NCBI GenBank assembly: GCA_013141065.1
Contig: JABFRR010000004.1
Span: forward strand, 1-59,588
Length of the DNA stretch: 59,588 bases
Direction of reading: 5' to 3'
DNA from: Bacteriovoracaceae bacterium
Lineage (GTDB): Bacteria > Bdellovibrionota > Bacteriovoracia > Bacteriovoracales > Bacteriovoracaceae
The notes beneath the pieces were generated by a model. That model had not been told where the DNA came from, searched no databases, and saw only the letters and a program-made list of their open reading frames with translations. Each line of letters begins with the position of its first letter. Position 1 is the first letter of the stretch. Below are positions 44,288 to 53,971 of the stretch, in pieces. The position numbers and the translations under genes were made by a program.

Positions 44288-45279
44288 ATAGACAGTGCCG
44301 TCAATAACTCTACTTCACTCACATCAAATTCATTTTTCTTTCTTAGGCAGTCAATTAGTGGTGAAATGCTTACTTTTCCGTTTAAAAAAACCGTGGCACC
44401 TGCAATGTGGCCATCTATAAGTGAACTCACCGCTTGGCTTCCCATCTGTGAAGCGATTAAACGATCGGTAGGAGTTGGATTTCCTCCTCGTTGAATGTGT
44501 CCTAAAATACAAACATGTGCATCAACTTTAAATTTTTCTTTAAGATTTTTTTGAATAGTATAACCTATTCCTGAGACTTCACCTTCAGCAGCAATAATAA
44601 TAGATGATGTTTTCCCACGCTTGATACCACGATCAATATCACCAGCAATTTTTTTAAAATTAATTTTTTCTGTTGGTAAAACAACGTTTTCAGCACCAGT
44701 GCATATTCCGACCTTAAGAGCGATTGCAGGGGACTTTCTTCCCATTACTTCAACGATAAAAGTCCTAGCGTGAGAGTTGGCGGTGTCTCGGATTTTATCT
44801 ACAGCTTCTACTGCATTAAAAACGGCGGTATCAAAACCTATGGTGTAATCCGTTCCACTGATGTCGTTGTCAATTGTTCCAGGTATTCCCATAACAGAAA
44901 TGTTATGTTCTTTATGAAGTGCCATTGCTCCGTTATATGAGCCATCACCACCAATAACGACCAAGGCATCAATTTTATGTTTTTTTAAAATGGCAGCAGC
45001 TTTTTTTCTCCCCTCGGGTGTTCTGAATTCAGTCGATCTTGATGTTTGAAGAACCGTTCCTCCATGCTGAAGAATATTCCCCACAGAAGAAGCAAATAAT
45101 TCACGAATATTATTTTCTAAAAGTCCTGCATATCCTTTTTGAATTCCATAAACTTTAAGTCCATGGCCAACAGCGGTTCTGACCACTGCACGAATTGCAC
45201 AATTCATTCCGGGGCTGTCGCCACCACTGCATAAAACAGCAATTCTATTTAATTTTTTTGGCTTCAATTTAGAATTCAT
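44284..45279 (-). CDS. pfkA: ATP-dependent 6-phosphofructokinase
   Basis: The 331-residue enzyme carries CSGGDSPGMN, GGDGSYNGA (Gly at the position that marks ATP rather than PPi use) and the catalytic PGTIDNDI, with FIVEVMGR. It phosphorylates fructose 6-phosphate in glycolysis. It is last in the trmH-like - gpmI - pfkA leftward operon, 13 bases after gpmI. Confidence 0.93.
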   Translation of the reverse strand: MNSKLKPKKLNRIAVLCSGGDSPGMNCAIRAVVRTAVGHGLKVYGIQKGYAGLLENNIRELFASSVGNILQHGGTVLQTSRSTEFRTPEGRKKAAAILKKHKIDALVVIGGDGSYNGAMALHKEHNISVMGIPGTIDNDISGTDYTIGFDTAVFNAVEAVDKIRDTANSHARTFIVEVMGRKSPAIALKVGICTGAENVVLPTEKINFKKIAGDIDRGIKRGKTSSIIIAAEGEVSGIGYTIQKNLKEKFKVDAHVCILGHIQRGGNPTPTDRLIASQMGSQAVSSLIDGHIAGATVFLNGKVSISPLIDCLRKKNEFDVSEVELLTALSI

Positions 45280-45292
45280 AGATGATCCTTAT

Positions 45293-46825
45293 TTATTTAA
45301 AAATACTTGTTCCTTCAAACATCGGAGGATTATTGATTCCCATAATATATAATATGGTTGGTGCTACATTTCGTAAGGCCATTGGGCCTTCATTTATATC
45401 AAGCTTACTATTTTCAAGTTTTTTATCAACTACAATGAAAGGAACTAAAGCATCAGTATGAGAGGTATGCATGTCTCCATTTTCATACATCATTTGATCT
45501 GAGTTTCCATGATCTGCAGTTACAAGCATGGTGACATTTTCTTTTTCACACACTTTGGTAAGCCTTCCCATAACAACATCCAGTGCTTCAATGGCCTTAA
45601 TGGCAGCAGGATAATTTCCCGTGTGTCCTACCATGTCTGAGTTGGCAAAATTCACAACGTATAAATCAATTGAATGATCCTTAAGTGCTATTTCTAGTCT
45701 GTCGCAGACCTTGAAAGCACTCATTTCGGGCTTTAAATCATAAGTCGCCACTTCTTTAGGACTGGGAATTAAAACTTGCTCTTCTCCAGGAAAGGGGTGT
45801 TTATCACCTCCATTAAAGAAGTATGTGACGTGAGCATATTTTTCTGTTTCAGCAATCTTAAATTGTTTTTTTCCCAATTGAGACAAGTATTGGCAAAGTG
45901 TCCCTTCAAGTTTTTCTTTATTAAAAAGTATAGGTAATTCAAACCAGTCTTGGACATAAGGGGTCATGCAAAGAAAATATCCTGGCCTAGTTGCAACTTC
46001 AAATTCAGAAAATTTAGGATCAGTGAGTGCCAGAGTGACTTGAATCGCTCGGTCAGGTCTGAAGTTAAAAAATAAAACGGCATCATTATTTTTCATTTTC
46101 AGGGATTCATCAAACATGACGGGATTAACGAACTCATCATAACGAGAAGCCTGATATTCTGATTTTAAATATTCGAGAGGGGAAAGATTAGTAAAATTTC
46201 CGAGTCCCATAAAACATTTATAGCAATTTTCAATTTTATCCCAACGTCGGTCGCGATCCATGCCAATTGAGCGCCCTTGCATTGAGGCAAATTTTAAATG
46301 GGGAATATTCATGGCCTGTTCGACATACTTTATTCCTGAATCACGGGCCGTATCACGTCCATCGGTAAAAGCGTGCAATAAGATCTCTATTTTTTCCTGT
46401 GAAAATATTTTAACTAACTCTTTTAAGTGCTCCATGTGTGAATGCACTCCACCATCAGACAAGAGTCCCATTAAATGAATACGATTCGAATTATTTTTAG
46501 CATAGGCCATGATGTTTTTAATTTCATCCATTTCTTGGATTGTTTTTAGTTCAATGGCTTCATTGATTCTAACTAAGTCTTGTCTGACAGATCTACCCGC
46601 ACCTAAGTTCATGTGACCAACTTCAGAATTTCCTGGGACGCCTTTTGGAAGACCAACGAGGAGACCACCTGGTTCAATAGAAGTCATTGGATAAGTTGTC
46701 ATGAGTTTATCAATATTGGGTTTACTGGCATGCCTGATAGCATTTTTTAAATCATGAGGATTGATTCCAAAACCATCAAGTATGACTAAGAGAACTCTTT
46801 TATTTAAAGCGTGGATTGATTTCAT
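45293..46825 (-). CDS. gpmI: 2,3-bisphosphoglycerate-independent phosphoglycerate mutase
   Basis: The 510-residue enzyme has VILDGFGIN (metal Asp), GNSEVGHMNLGAGR (catalytic Ser), LHAFTDGRDT and VTADHGNSDQM. It is the Mn-dependent, alkaline-phosphatase-fold mutase interconverting 3- and 2-phosphoglycerate. Its 5' end overlaps the trmH-like stop by 26 bases and pfkA follows, so glycolytic genes are cotranscribed with an RNA methyltransferase. Confidence 0.94.
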   Translation of the reverse strand: MKSIHALNKRVLLVILDGFGINPHDLKNAIRHASKPNIDKLMTTYPMTSIEPGGLLVGLPKGVPGNSEVGHMNLGAGRSVRQDLVRINEAIELKTIQEMDEIKNIMAYAKNNSNRIHLMGLLSDGGVHSHMEHLKELVKIFSQEKIEILLHAFTDGRDTARDSGIKYVEQAMNIPHLKFASMQGRSIGMDRDRRWDKIENCYKCFMGLGNFTNLSPLEYLKSEYQASRYDEFVNPVMFDESLKMKNNDAVLFFNFRPDRAIQVTLALTDPKFSEFEVATRPGYFLCMTPYVQDWFELPILFNKEKLEGTLCQYLSQLGKKQFKIAETEKYAHVTYFFNGGDKHPFPGEEQVLIPSPKEVATYDLKPEMSAFKVCDRLEIALKDHSIDLYVVNFANSDMVGHTGNYPAAIKAIEALDVVMGRLTKVCEKENVTMLVTADHGNSDQMMYENGDMHTSHTDALVPFIVVDKKLENSKLDINEGPMALRNVAPTILYIMGINNPPMFEGTSIFK

Positions 46826-47573
46826 TCATTTTTACCTTTTGAAAATAATCAGAAAGAATAACTGCACTGGCCACAGAAACATTGAGACTTTCTACATGAT
46901 CTGTCCCTGGAATTTTTACAGCAGTACCTAGGTTGAGAAGGTCTCGACTAAGGCCCATAGCTTCTTCTCCGAAAATAACAACTGCCTTTTTTTCCCATTT
47001 CAGGTCATATAAACTTTCTTTAGCATGTGAAGAAGTCGAGATGATTTGAAATTTATTTTTTGCAAGCATTGATAAGGATTTTTTAAAATCTTTTGTCTCA
47101 AAAATTTCTATGAATTCCGATCCACCTTCTGACGTTCTGATGGCAGACGCTGACTCTGCAATTTTTAAATCAGAAACTAATATCCCAGTGGCTCCAAAGT
47201 GAGCTGCATTTCTCATGATGGCACCAATGTTATGAGGATTGGCCACATTTTCAAGTGCGATAATAAGACCTGATTCTGGCTTCAAAGAAAGGTAGGCTTC
47301 AAGAGGTCTTTGTGAATGTTTTTTGACTAACATACACATGCCCTCGTGATGAGTGGCTTTAGTCATTTTTTCCAACTCTTCACTGACCACAATATGATAA
47401 GCTTTTTTATTTTGAGCACAGTATTTGGTGATATTTCCAAATTTTTTTAACATCTCTTTAGTTAAAAAAAATTGAATAATATCTGCCGGTCTTTGGTTAA
47501 AAACAGCCACACAGGCGTTTTCTCCGTAAATCCGCATCTCTTTAGTCATTAAACCGTTTATTTTTTTTGCCAT
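46800..47573 (-). CDS. TrmH/SpoU-family RNA 2'-O-methyltransferase
   Basis: The 257-residue protein shows the three SPOUT motifs: ALENVANPHNIGAIMRNAAH (motif 1), VIFGEEAMGLS (motif 2) and IPGTDHVESLNVSVASAVIL (motif 3), with an N-terminal L30e-like substrate-binding part (MRIYGENACVAVFNQRP). It methylates ribose in rRNA or tRNA; the site is not deducible. It is first in the operon with gpmI. Confidence 0.88.
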   Translation of the reverse strand: MAKKINGLMTKEMRIYGENACVAVFNQRPADIIQFFLTKEMLKKFGNITKYCAQNKKAYHIVVSEELEKMTKATHHEGMCMLVKKHSQRPLEAYLSLKPESGLIIALENVANPHNIGAIMRNAAHFGATGILVSDLKIAESASAIRTSEGGSEFIEIFETKDFKKSLSMLAKNKFQIISTSSHAKESLYDLKWEKKAVVIFGEEAMGLSRDLLNLGTAVKIPGTDHVESLNVSVASAVILSDYFQKVKMNEINPRFK

Positions 47574-47599
47574 TTTGTTTCCTAGTGATTGCCACTATG

Positions 47600-48571
47600 G
47601 TATCAATTTTAATACATATGGTCCAAAGCAATTTAAAACAGACATTCACCGGATATCTATCCCCAGTTGACTTTGAAAGTGACCTCAAAACTGAATTAAC
47701 ACTAATGGGTATCACGATTGTCTCGCAGCATGGCAGACTTTTTTTGTGTGAAGGAGAAGCGCGCGATGTCGTTTTCGCTCAAGATACTTGGCTAGAAGTG
47801 GAAATATTGGCCTATTCTTCGATAACGAATGCTGCAGAGCTATTGAAAGCGAGAGCTGCTCGGTATCAGCATTATTCCCTCAACAATCATCGTCGTGGTG
47901 AATTGATCTTAGAAAAAGTACCGAGAGTTAAAATTAAGAAATACGATTTTTTAGAAAGTATTCCAAGCACCTCTCTTGGGGCTTTTGCCCTTTTAAGTGA
48001 ATCAGAGATTATTGTTTCACCAAAAACGACATGTCCACTACCGTTCGGTGAAATTCACTTCAATGAAGATAAAATCAATCCTCCATCAAGGGCCTATTTA
48101 AAGTTATGGGAGCTCTTCACTTTATATGGTTATAAACCTGAAGCGGGAATGAAGACTATTGATGTTGGAAGCTGTCCCGGTGGGTGGACTTGGGTGTTGC
48201 AAAGTATTGGAGCTCATGTGGTGAGTGTCGATAAGGCTCCTCTTGATCCAAAAATTGCAGTTCTGCCCAATATTGAGTTTAGGCAAGAAAGTGCTTTTGG
48301 CCTTAGGCCTCAGCACGTGGGAAAACTTGATTGGTTTTTTTCAGATATTATTTGTTATCCAGAGAAGCTTTTAGAACTCGTTCTTAGGTGGCGTGAAAGT
48401 GAGTTGGTCGATAATTTTGCCTGCACAATAAAATTTCAACAACCAACAGACTATGAAACTCTTTTTAAATTTAAAGAAATACCAGGATCAAAAATTATTC
48501 ATCTTTCTTGCAATAAGCATGAAGTGACATGGATTAATTTAAAGGAAGGACTTCATGAAAAACTTTCATAA
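47600..48571 (+). CDS. RlmM-like FtsJ-fold rRNA methyltransferase
   Basis: The protein of about 323 residues (ATG 47600; ATG 47621 also possible) has an N-terminal THUMP-like part and an FtsJ-type SAM site TIDVGSCPGGWTWVLQSIGA, with the catalytic Lys in CTIKFQQP and HLSCNKHEVTW. This resembles RlmM, which methylates C2498 of 23S rRNA at the 2'-OH. Divergent from the TrmH-like gene; the reading frame at 47567 overlaps it, so a later start is chosen. Confidence 0.8.
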   Translation, partial: VSILIHMVQSNLKQTFTGYLSPVDFESDLKTELTLMGITIVSQHGRLFLCEGEARDVVFAQDTWLEVEILAYSSITNAAELLKARAARYQHYSLNNHRRGELILEKVPRVKIKKYDFLESIPSTSLGAFALLSESEIIVSPKTTCPLPFGEIHFNEDKINPPSRAYLKLWELFTLYGYKPEAGMKTIDVGSCPGGWTWVLQSIGAHVVSVDKAPLDPKIAVLPNIEFRQESAFGLRPQHVGKLDWFFSDIICYPEKLLELVLRWRESELVDNFACTIKFQQPTDYETLFKFKEIPGSKIIHLSCNKHEVTWINLKEGLHEKLS

Positions 48572-48821
48572 AAATTTGAATTTTGCTTTTGCTGGCGGAT
48601 TATTTGGACTTGCACTTATGACCTGGATTGCCCCAAAAAGTATAGGTCTGGTTCTTACCCCACCAGTTAGTTTTGGAGTCAATTGTGAGCCTGCGGCCAG
48701 CTATTCTATGCAAAAGTTAATTTTGTTTCAGGCCATTGGCCTTGTTTTAGGAATACTCTTAACTTTTTGGTTAAAATATAAATTTTTCTCGCCTAAAAAT
48801 GATAATGCAAAAGCTAGCTGA
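48555..48821 (+). CDS. Small membrane protein
   Basis: The 88-residue protein, with GGAAGG before ATG 48555, has two hydrophobic helices (NFAFAGGLFGLALMTWIA, LILFQAIGLVLGILLTFWL) and a basic C-terminus. It overlaps the RlmM-like gene by 17 bases and the next methyltransferase by 23, so the three are translationally coupled. Function unknown. Confidence 0.65.
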   Translation: MKNFHKNLNFAFAGGLFGLALMTWIAPKSIGLVLTPPVSFGVNCEPAASYSMQKLILFQAIGLVLGILLTFWLKYKFFSPKNDNAKAS

Positions 48822-49707
48822 TATAATTCAAAAAAATAATACTTTCGTAAATGAAGAATGTTGTCGTTTGTTTCACGGTCGCGGAAAAAAGTGGAGCGAA
48901 TTTTCTCATTTATCTATTGATTGGTATCCTCCGACAATTTTAATAACTACTTATAAAGAAATATCTAACGAAGAAAAGCTATTACTTGTGGAAATTATTA
49001 AGAGCATTGAAAATTTACAATATAGAAATATTTTATTACAAAAAAGATATTTAAAAGGTGAGTTGGTTGAAGTTTTAATAGGTGATATTGAAGAAAATTC
49101 TTTAGCCGTGGAAAACTTAGAAAAATATAAACTCAATTTAAACAATCCTCAAAATATAGGTTTTTTTCTCGATATGAAAAATGGCAGGCAGTGGATTCGA
49201 AAAAATTCACAGAATAAATCGGTTCTCAATCTTTTTTCCTATACGTGCTCATTATCTGTAGCTGCACTTAAAGGGGGAGCCCTTGAAGTCATAAATGTTG
49301 ATATGAGCAAGTCTTCACTGAGTACTGGAGAACAAAATCACATAATCAATAATGTAAATGGGAAAGCAAAGTTTATTCCCTATGACATTATGAGTTCATT
49401 TGCAAATCTTAAAAGAAAAGGTCCTTTTGATTTAGTAATCATCGATCCTCCCACAAATCAGGGAGACAGTTTTAAAGTTGAACGTGATTATCATAAAATT
49501 GTACGAAAACTAAATGAGATGACCAAGCAAGGAGCTCTCATTATGGCATGTTTGAATTCGCCTTTTTTAAAGGCAGATTATCTCTATAAACTATTCAATC
49601 AGCATGCAACTGATTTTTCCCCGTTGGAGTCAGTTAATTCTAGTTTTCATGAGATGGAATTAAACCCAGAAGAAGGGTTGAAAATTTTGATCTTTAAGAA
49701 AAATTAA
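48799..49707 (+). CDS. RlmI/RlmK-like class I SAM methyltransferase
   Basis: The 302-residue protein has the SAM motif SVLNLFSYTCSLSVAALKGGA, VINVDMSKSSL, and the catalytic motif VIIDPPTNQG, all as in RlmI/RlmK-type rRNA methyltransferases, with LDMKNGRQWIRKN ahead. The usual PUA domain is not visible. It probably methylates 23S rRNA; the exact base is unknown. The start is ATG 48799 or 48805. A hairpin follows. Confidence 0.8.
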   Translation: MIMQKLADIIQKNNTFVNEECCRLFHGRGKKWSEFSHLSIDWYPPTILITTYKEISNEEKLLLVEIIKSIENLQYRNILLQKRYLKGELVEVLIGDIEENSLAVENLEKYKLNLNNPQNIGFFLDMKNGRQWIRKNSQNKSVLNLFSYTCSLSVAALKGGALEVINVDMSKSSLSTGEQNHIINNVNGKAKFIPYDIMSSFANLKRKGPFDLVIIDPPTNQGDSFKVERDYHKIVRKLNEMTKQGALIMACLNSPFLKADYLYKLFNQHATDFSPLESVNSSFHEMELNPEEGLKILIFKKN

Positions 49708-49737
49708 TTATAACTTTTTCATCAATAGGTTATAATT
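49706..49737 (+). terminator. AT-rich hairpin after the methyltransferase
   Basis: AATTATAAC (49706-49714) pairs with GTTATAATT (49729-49737). It is weak and lacks a T run, so termination is uncertain. Confidence 0.4.
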
Positions 49738-49743
49738 ATATGA

Positions 49744-50898
49744 ATGAAAATAGCACCAATTGATCCAGATAAAGCCAGTGATATAAATTGGGATTTTATA
49801 ATGATCGGAGCTGGCATGGGAGGATCCAGTATTGGACACGCTCTCTCAAGTGCTGGAAAAAAAATCTTATTTTGTGATAGTGGTTTTATTAATAGAAATG
49901 AAGAAACTTTATCTGGTAAGTATTCGGAAGAATTCTTTTCTAGTAAGTCGAAAATTAACAAAAGAAATGTACTAAAAAAATCTGGTCGTTACTTTAACTA
50001 CATAGTTGATAAAACAAGTTCAGCAAGCTCCTTTGTTCCATTTATTGGTTCTGGGGGAGGTGGTTCTAGTGCATTGTTTGGTATGGCAATGGAGCGTTTT
50101 TTTCCACAGGACTTTGATTCATGGCCAGTCAGCTACGAAGAGATGGTTCCTTACTACGAAAAAGTAGAGGCGCAGTTTCGGGGTAAAGGTGAAAAAGATC
50201 CATTTCTTCCAGTTTATTCATTACTTCCTGGTCCCCAGTTATCACCCCCAAATAAAGAAATTTTTGAATTTTTAAAAAACCAGGGTTTTAGGCCTTACCA
50301 CTTACCAATGGCATGTGAATATGTACGTAACTGTTCGGAGTGTTCGGGATATATTTGTCCTCTCGATAAAAATTGTAAAAATGATGCATTTAAAATTTAT
50401 CTTTCACCGGCCATTGAGAATTTTGGTGCATCTTACTTACAGTCATGCACAGTCCTAGAGTTAATGACTGAAAATGATTTAGTTACTAGTGCGAATTGTG
50501 TTGTAGACGGGAAGAGTTTTTATTTAAAAGCTAGTAATTGGATTATAGCTGCTGGTGCACTTGAGACTCCAAAATTACTTCTCAAATCTAAATCAAAACA
50601 TTTTTTAAACGGTCTCGCCAACAGTTCACAACTTGTTGGCACAAATTTAATGCGACATCTTGTTGATTTGTACACATTAAAAACAAAAGCTGAGATTAAA
50701 AAATCTTACTTGGTAAAACAAATTGCAATAAGTGATTTAATATTTAAAGGTAATAAACAACTAGGAATTTTACAATCTTTTGGTAAGGCAGTTGCACCAG
50801 AGTCGGTTCTTGAAGAGATTTTATCTCCTTGTCCATTTTTCATTCGTAAATTGCTTTCTGTTTTTGATTTAATAATTTTAAACATTATAAAATATTTT
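49744..50898 (+). pseudogene. GMC oxidoreductase, N-terminal part, cut by IS66
   Basis: The 385 codons up to the insertion encode a GMC-type flavoprotein: FAD motif IMIGAGMGGSSIG (residues 20-32), GSGGGGSSALFGMAMER, a Cys-rich segment (MACEYVRNCSECSGYICP, then NCKND) and WIIAAGALETPKLLL. The reading frame then runs into the IS66 end and stops at 50931. Removing the IS and one duplication copy restores the frame into 52434-52653. The C-terminal catalytic His/Asn region is still missing because of the ISAs1 elements. Oxidation of an alcohol or sugar is the family role; substrate unknown. Confidence 0.85.
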
Positions 50899-52425
50899 GT
50901 AACTGGACAGCGTAATTTCGGGTTTACTTAATAAATGCTGGCAATTTACCTTGAAATAAAAGCCTCAGTGCTTCTGTTGGACTCACTCCATTTTTTCGGC
51001 AGGTCACTAAATAAGCACGAACTCTGCAAAAGATCTGTGCCCCCTCCATTGATCTAAAACATCCAGAGATTTTTTGCTGAACCTTGGTCATGCGTAAATC
51101 ATTCTCACCTTGGTTGTTAGTGAAACTTACCACACTCACTTTCATGAACATTAAAGTATCATCTTCAAAATCAATTAAGCGTTCAAGTAAATTTCTTGAT
51201 TTACTCTTTTTCGTTCGTCCCTGCTTAACTTCAGTTTTTTCTGCAAAAGGACATTCTTTTTTTCCTTTTGAAAGGATTGTCCTGTAGATTTTTTGATAAG
51301 ATTTTATTTTTTTAGGAGATAACACTCCTGCCGTTGTTTTAGTAACTTTTTCATTTATTTCTTGAAGGAGGTCATACATTTTCTTCGCCCACTTTTGACC
51401 ATCTTCTTCAAATGCAAAGGTAAGTTCGCGTAAGTGGTGAGCGTTGCAAAGAGCGTGAGTGCAAGAATATTTATAATATGGTTTCCAATGGTCATGACAC
51501 AAAATCCCTACATAAAAAGGAAGAACTCCCATCCTATTCATTGCTTCACTTCCACGCTCTTCATCAGCGTGATAAAGAGTGACTTTGTCATTGGAAAGAT
51601 TGTGCAGCCAGATTCTCGTTCCATTGAGATTAATGCCGGTCTCATCTGCATGATTAAAGGGCGAGCGTAAAAGCTGTTCTTTGGCCCATGTCTCAAAGTA
51701 TTCTAATTTCTCAAAAGCATCTTTATTAAAATTTGAAATGCTTCCTTTGCTAATCGCCAACTTTAGTTGATCATTAAAATAGTCACTGACTCTTGCCAGT
51801 GGGATTAATTGAAACTGTGACATGTATACTGATTGTGATTTGACTTCATTACCATATTGAACAGCTTTTTTTACATGTTTTGGAAAAGCCGCAATGTACT
51901 GATTGCCTTTTTTATCTTCTAAAATTTCTGCCCTATACTCTATGACATGAGTAGAAATCTTTATATCAAACACCTGCCGAGACTCAAAACCAACTTGCTC
52001 ATAAACTCCCTTTGGGATGGATTTTTTATTGATCAAAATCTCTTCAATTTCATCAGGTGTTTCAACTTTTTGTAAAGTTGATCCAGAATGACCAACTTGT
52101 CCGCCTTGCTTTTTTTTATCGCGTTTTAATCCTTTATCAGTTCTTGTTTTTCGAAGGCGGTTTGGATCCTGCGATGGAGGTTTACTGCTATTGCTACTAT
52201 TTGTTTGAAACCGGGTGGCCGTAAGATTAATGACAAGAATTAAAAGTTCAAATGTTGAACGAAGAGCAGGAGAAAGAGATTTATCAAAAGCAATTTGTTT
52301 TTTTGCAGCTTCAATAGTTTTGCTTATGTCGATATTTTCAATTTTCATTGAACCTATTATCCAACATCTGAGTCGATAGGCCCAACAAAATCTTTAAGAA
52401 ATTATAAATTACGCTGTCCAGTTAC
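50899..52425 (-). mobile_element. IS66-family insertion sequence with exact 8-bp duplication
   Basis: The 1527-bp element has perfect inverted repeats GTAACTGGACAGCGTAATTT at 50899-50918 and 52406-52425. It is flanked by AATATTTT at 50891-50898 and 52426-52433, the 8-bp duplication usual for IS66. It holds one complete transposase gene and interrupts a GMC oxidoreductase gene. Perfect ends suggest a recent insertion. Confidence 0.95.
50924..52348 (-). CDS. IS66-family transposase
   Basis: The 474-residue protein shows a Ser/Pro-rich linker with SSKPPSQDPN, the catalytic Asp in FNHADETGINLNG, GILCHDHWKPYYKYSCTHA with the second Asp, CNAHHLREL, and NNQGENDLRMTKVQQKISG holding the Glu. It is a stand-alone form without the usual two accessory genes. 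The frame is intact. Confidence 0.9.
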   Translation of the reverse strand: MKIENIDISKTIEAAKKQIAFDKSLSPALRSTFELLILVINLTATRFQTNSSNSSKPPSQDPNRLRKTRTDKGLKRDKKKQGGQVGHSGSTLQKVETPDEIEEILINKKSIPKGVYEQVGFESRQVFDIKISTHVIEYRAEILEDKKGNQYIAAFPKHVKKAVQYGNEVKSQSVYMSQFQLIPLARVSDYFNDQLKLAISKGSISNFNKDAFEKLEYFETWAKEQLLRSPFNHADETGINLNGTRIWLHNLSNDKVTLYHADEERGSEAMNRMGVLPFYVGILCHDHWKPYYKYSCTHALCNAHHLRELTFAFEEDGQKWAKKMYDLLQEINEKVTKTTAGVLSPKKIKSYQKIYRTILSKGKKECPFAEKTEVKQGRTKKSKSRNLLERLIDFEDDTLMFMKVSVVSFTNNQGENDLRMTKVQQKISGCFRSMEGAQIFCRVRAYLVTCRKNGVSPTEALRLLFQGKLPAFIK

Positions 52426-52433
52426 AATATTTT

Positions 52434-52653
52434 TTTCAAAATAAACTAATTTTTGCAACAATATCAGAAGATCTTCCTCATGTGAAAAACTGTCTCAAGA
52501 TTAATGCAAATAATGAAATTGAAATTAATTATCAATGTGATTCTACGCTTATGAAAAGGCAAAGTATTCTTAGGGCAGAAATAAAAAAAATATTCACTTC
52601 CTTTAATGTTAAGCTAATTCAACAAGCTGATAATAATAAACGGATTGCACATC
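52434..52653 (+). pseudogene. GMC oxidoreductase, middle fragment between insertions
   Basis: In frame with 49744-50898 after removing the IS66 element, this segment reads FFQNKLIFATISEDLPHVKN then CLKINANNEIEINYQCDSTL and RIAHQ. This is the part of GMC proteins just before the conserved C-terminal His motif. It is cut at 52654 by an ISAs1 element; the final 80 or so residues were not found anywhere in the window. Confidence 0.8.
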
Positions 52654-53960
52654 AGGGCCTACGCATCTAAATTCTATAATCTATCGGCTACTTACGGCCT
52701 AGCGTAAAGGCCTTTTATAATTTAATTGATAAGCTACTCATCAATTTTCATTTTTAATGGAGTTATTGGTGAGTAAAAAAGTTGTTAAAATTGAACCTGA
52801 ATTCTTAGTAGACTTTCTTCAAGGTGTCAAAGATCCAAGAATCGATAGAACAAAAAAACATGAACTAATAGATATTTTGGTTATTGCAATTTGTGCAGTA
52901 ATTTGCGGGGCGAAGTCATGGGTTGAAATAGAAGATTTTGGTGAAGCAAAACAAGAGTGGTTTTCAATTTATTTAAATTTAGAGAATGGAATTCCGTCCC
53001 ACGATACATTCCGAAGATTGTTTATGATTTTAGATCCAGAAAAATTTTTAGAAGTTTTTATTAAGTGGGTAGCTGCTGTTACAAAAAATACTGATTTAAA
53101 ACAAATTTGTGTCGACGGGAAAACGCTGAGAAGAAGTTTTGACAAAGGAAGGAAAAGTTCAGCAATTCATATGCTAAATGCGTGATCTACCGGAGCAAGT
53201 TTATCTCTTGGATCAATGATATCTGATGGGAAAGGTAATGAAATAAAAACCATTCCAAAACTTCTCGATCTTTTAGATATAAAAGGTAGTTTGGTTTCAA
53301 CAGATGCTATGGGGTGCCAGAAGGAAATTGTGAAGAAAATAATTTCAAAAGAAGCAGATTATTTATTGGCATTAAAGGGGAATCAGGCGAAGTTAGAAGA
53401 AAGAGTGAAAGAAAAATTTGATTCAATTTCTAAGTCAGGACCAAAGCCATTTTTGATTGATGAATATGTTGAAGAAGGCGATAAAAAACATGGTCGTTTT
53501 GAAAAAAGAAAATGTCGAGTGATCACAAAAAAAGATGTAAAGTCATTGGGAATAAATCCTCTAGATAAATGGCCATCGTTGAATTCGTTAATAGAAATTC
53601 AATCGCAACGAATAAACGCCATAACAGGTGAAGTAAGCGAAGAAAAACGTTATTACATTTCCAGCGCCAATGAAGATGCAAAATATTTTTTAATGTCGAC
53701 TAAATTACATTGGGAAGTAGAAAATAAACTTCATTGGCAATTGGATGTAACATTTAAAGAAGATGATTGTCGTTGCAATATCGGATATAGTGCTCAGAAT
53801 TTTGCTATGCTAAGGCAGTTTGCTCTAAATTTAATCAAGCAAGAACCGACTAAAAAATCAGTACAAAGAAAACAAAAAATTGCAGGCTGGGTTGAAGAGT
53901 ATTTATTAGAAATTCTATTAGGCGGTGTTAGATGAGCGGAAATTTAGATGCGTAGGCCCT
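52654..53960 (+). mobile_element. ISAs1-family insertion sequence, first copy
   Basis: Inverted repeats AGGGCCTACGCATCTAAAT at 52654-52672 and its complement ending at 53960 bound a 1307-bp element with one transposase gene. It interrupts the GMC reading frame. Flanks show no matching target duplication, probably because the second ISAs1 element and a deletion replaced the right side. Confidence 0.85.
52769..53935 (+). pseudogene. ISAs1-family transposase with a single nonsense codon
   Basis: GTG 52769 (GGAG six bases upstream) begins SKKVVKIEPEFLVDFLQGVK; the family landmarks VIAICAVICGAKSWVEIEDF, VDGKTLRRSF, STDAMGCQKEIVKKI and HWEVENKLHWQLDVTFKEDD follow in one frame. The only break is a TGA at 53183-53185, where a Trp is expected (LNA*STGASL), so one base change would restore the protein. 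The C-terminal half (53216-53935) could be translated separately but lacks the first catalytic residue. Confidence 0.88.
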
Positions 53961-53971
53961 GGTATATTGGG

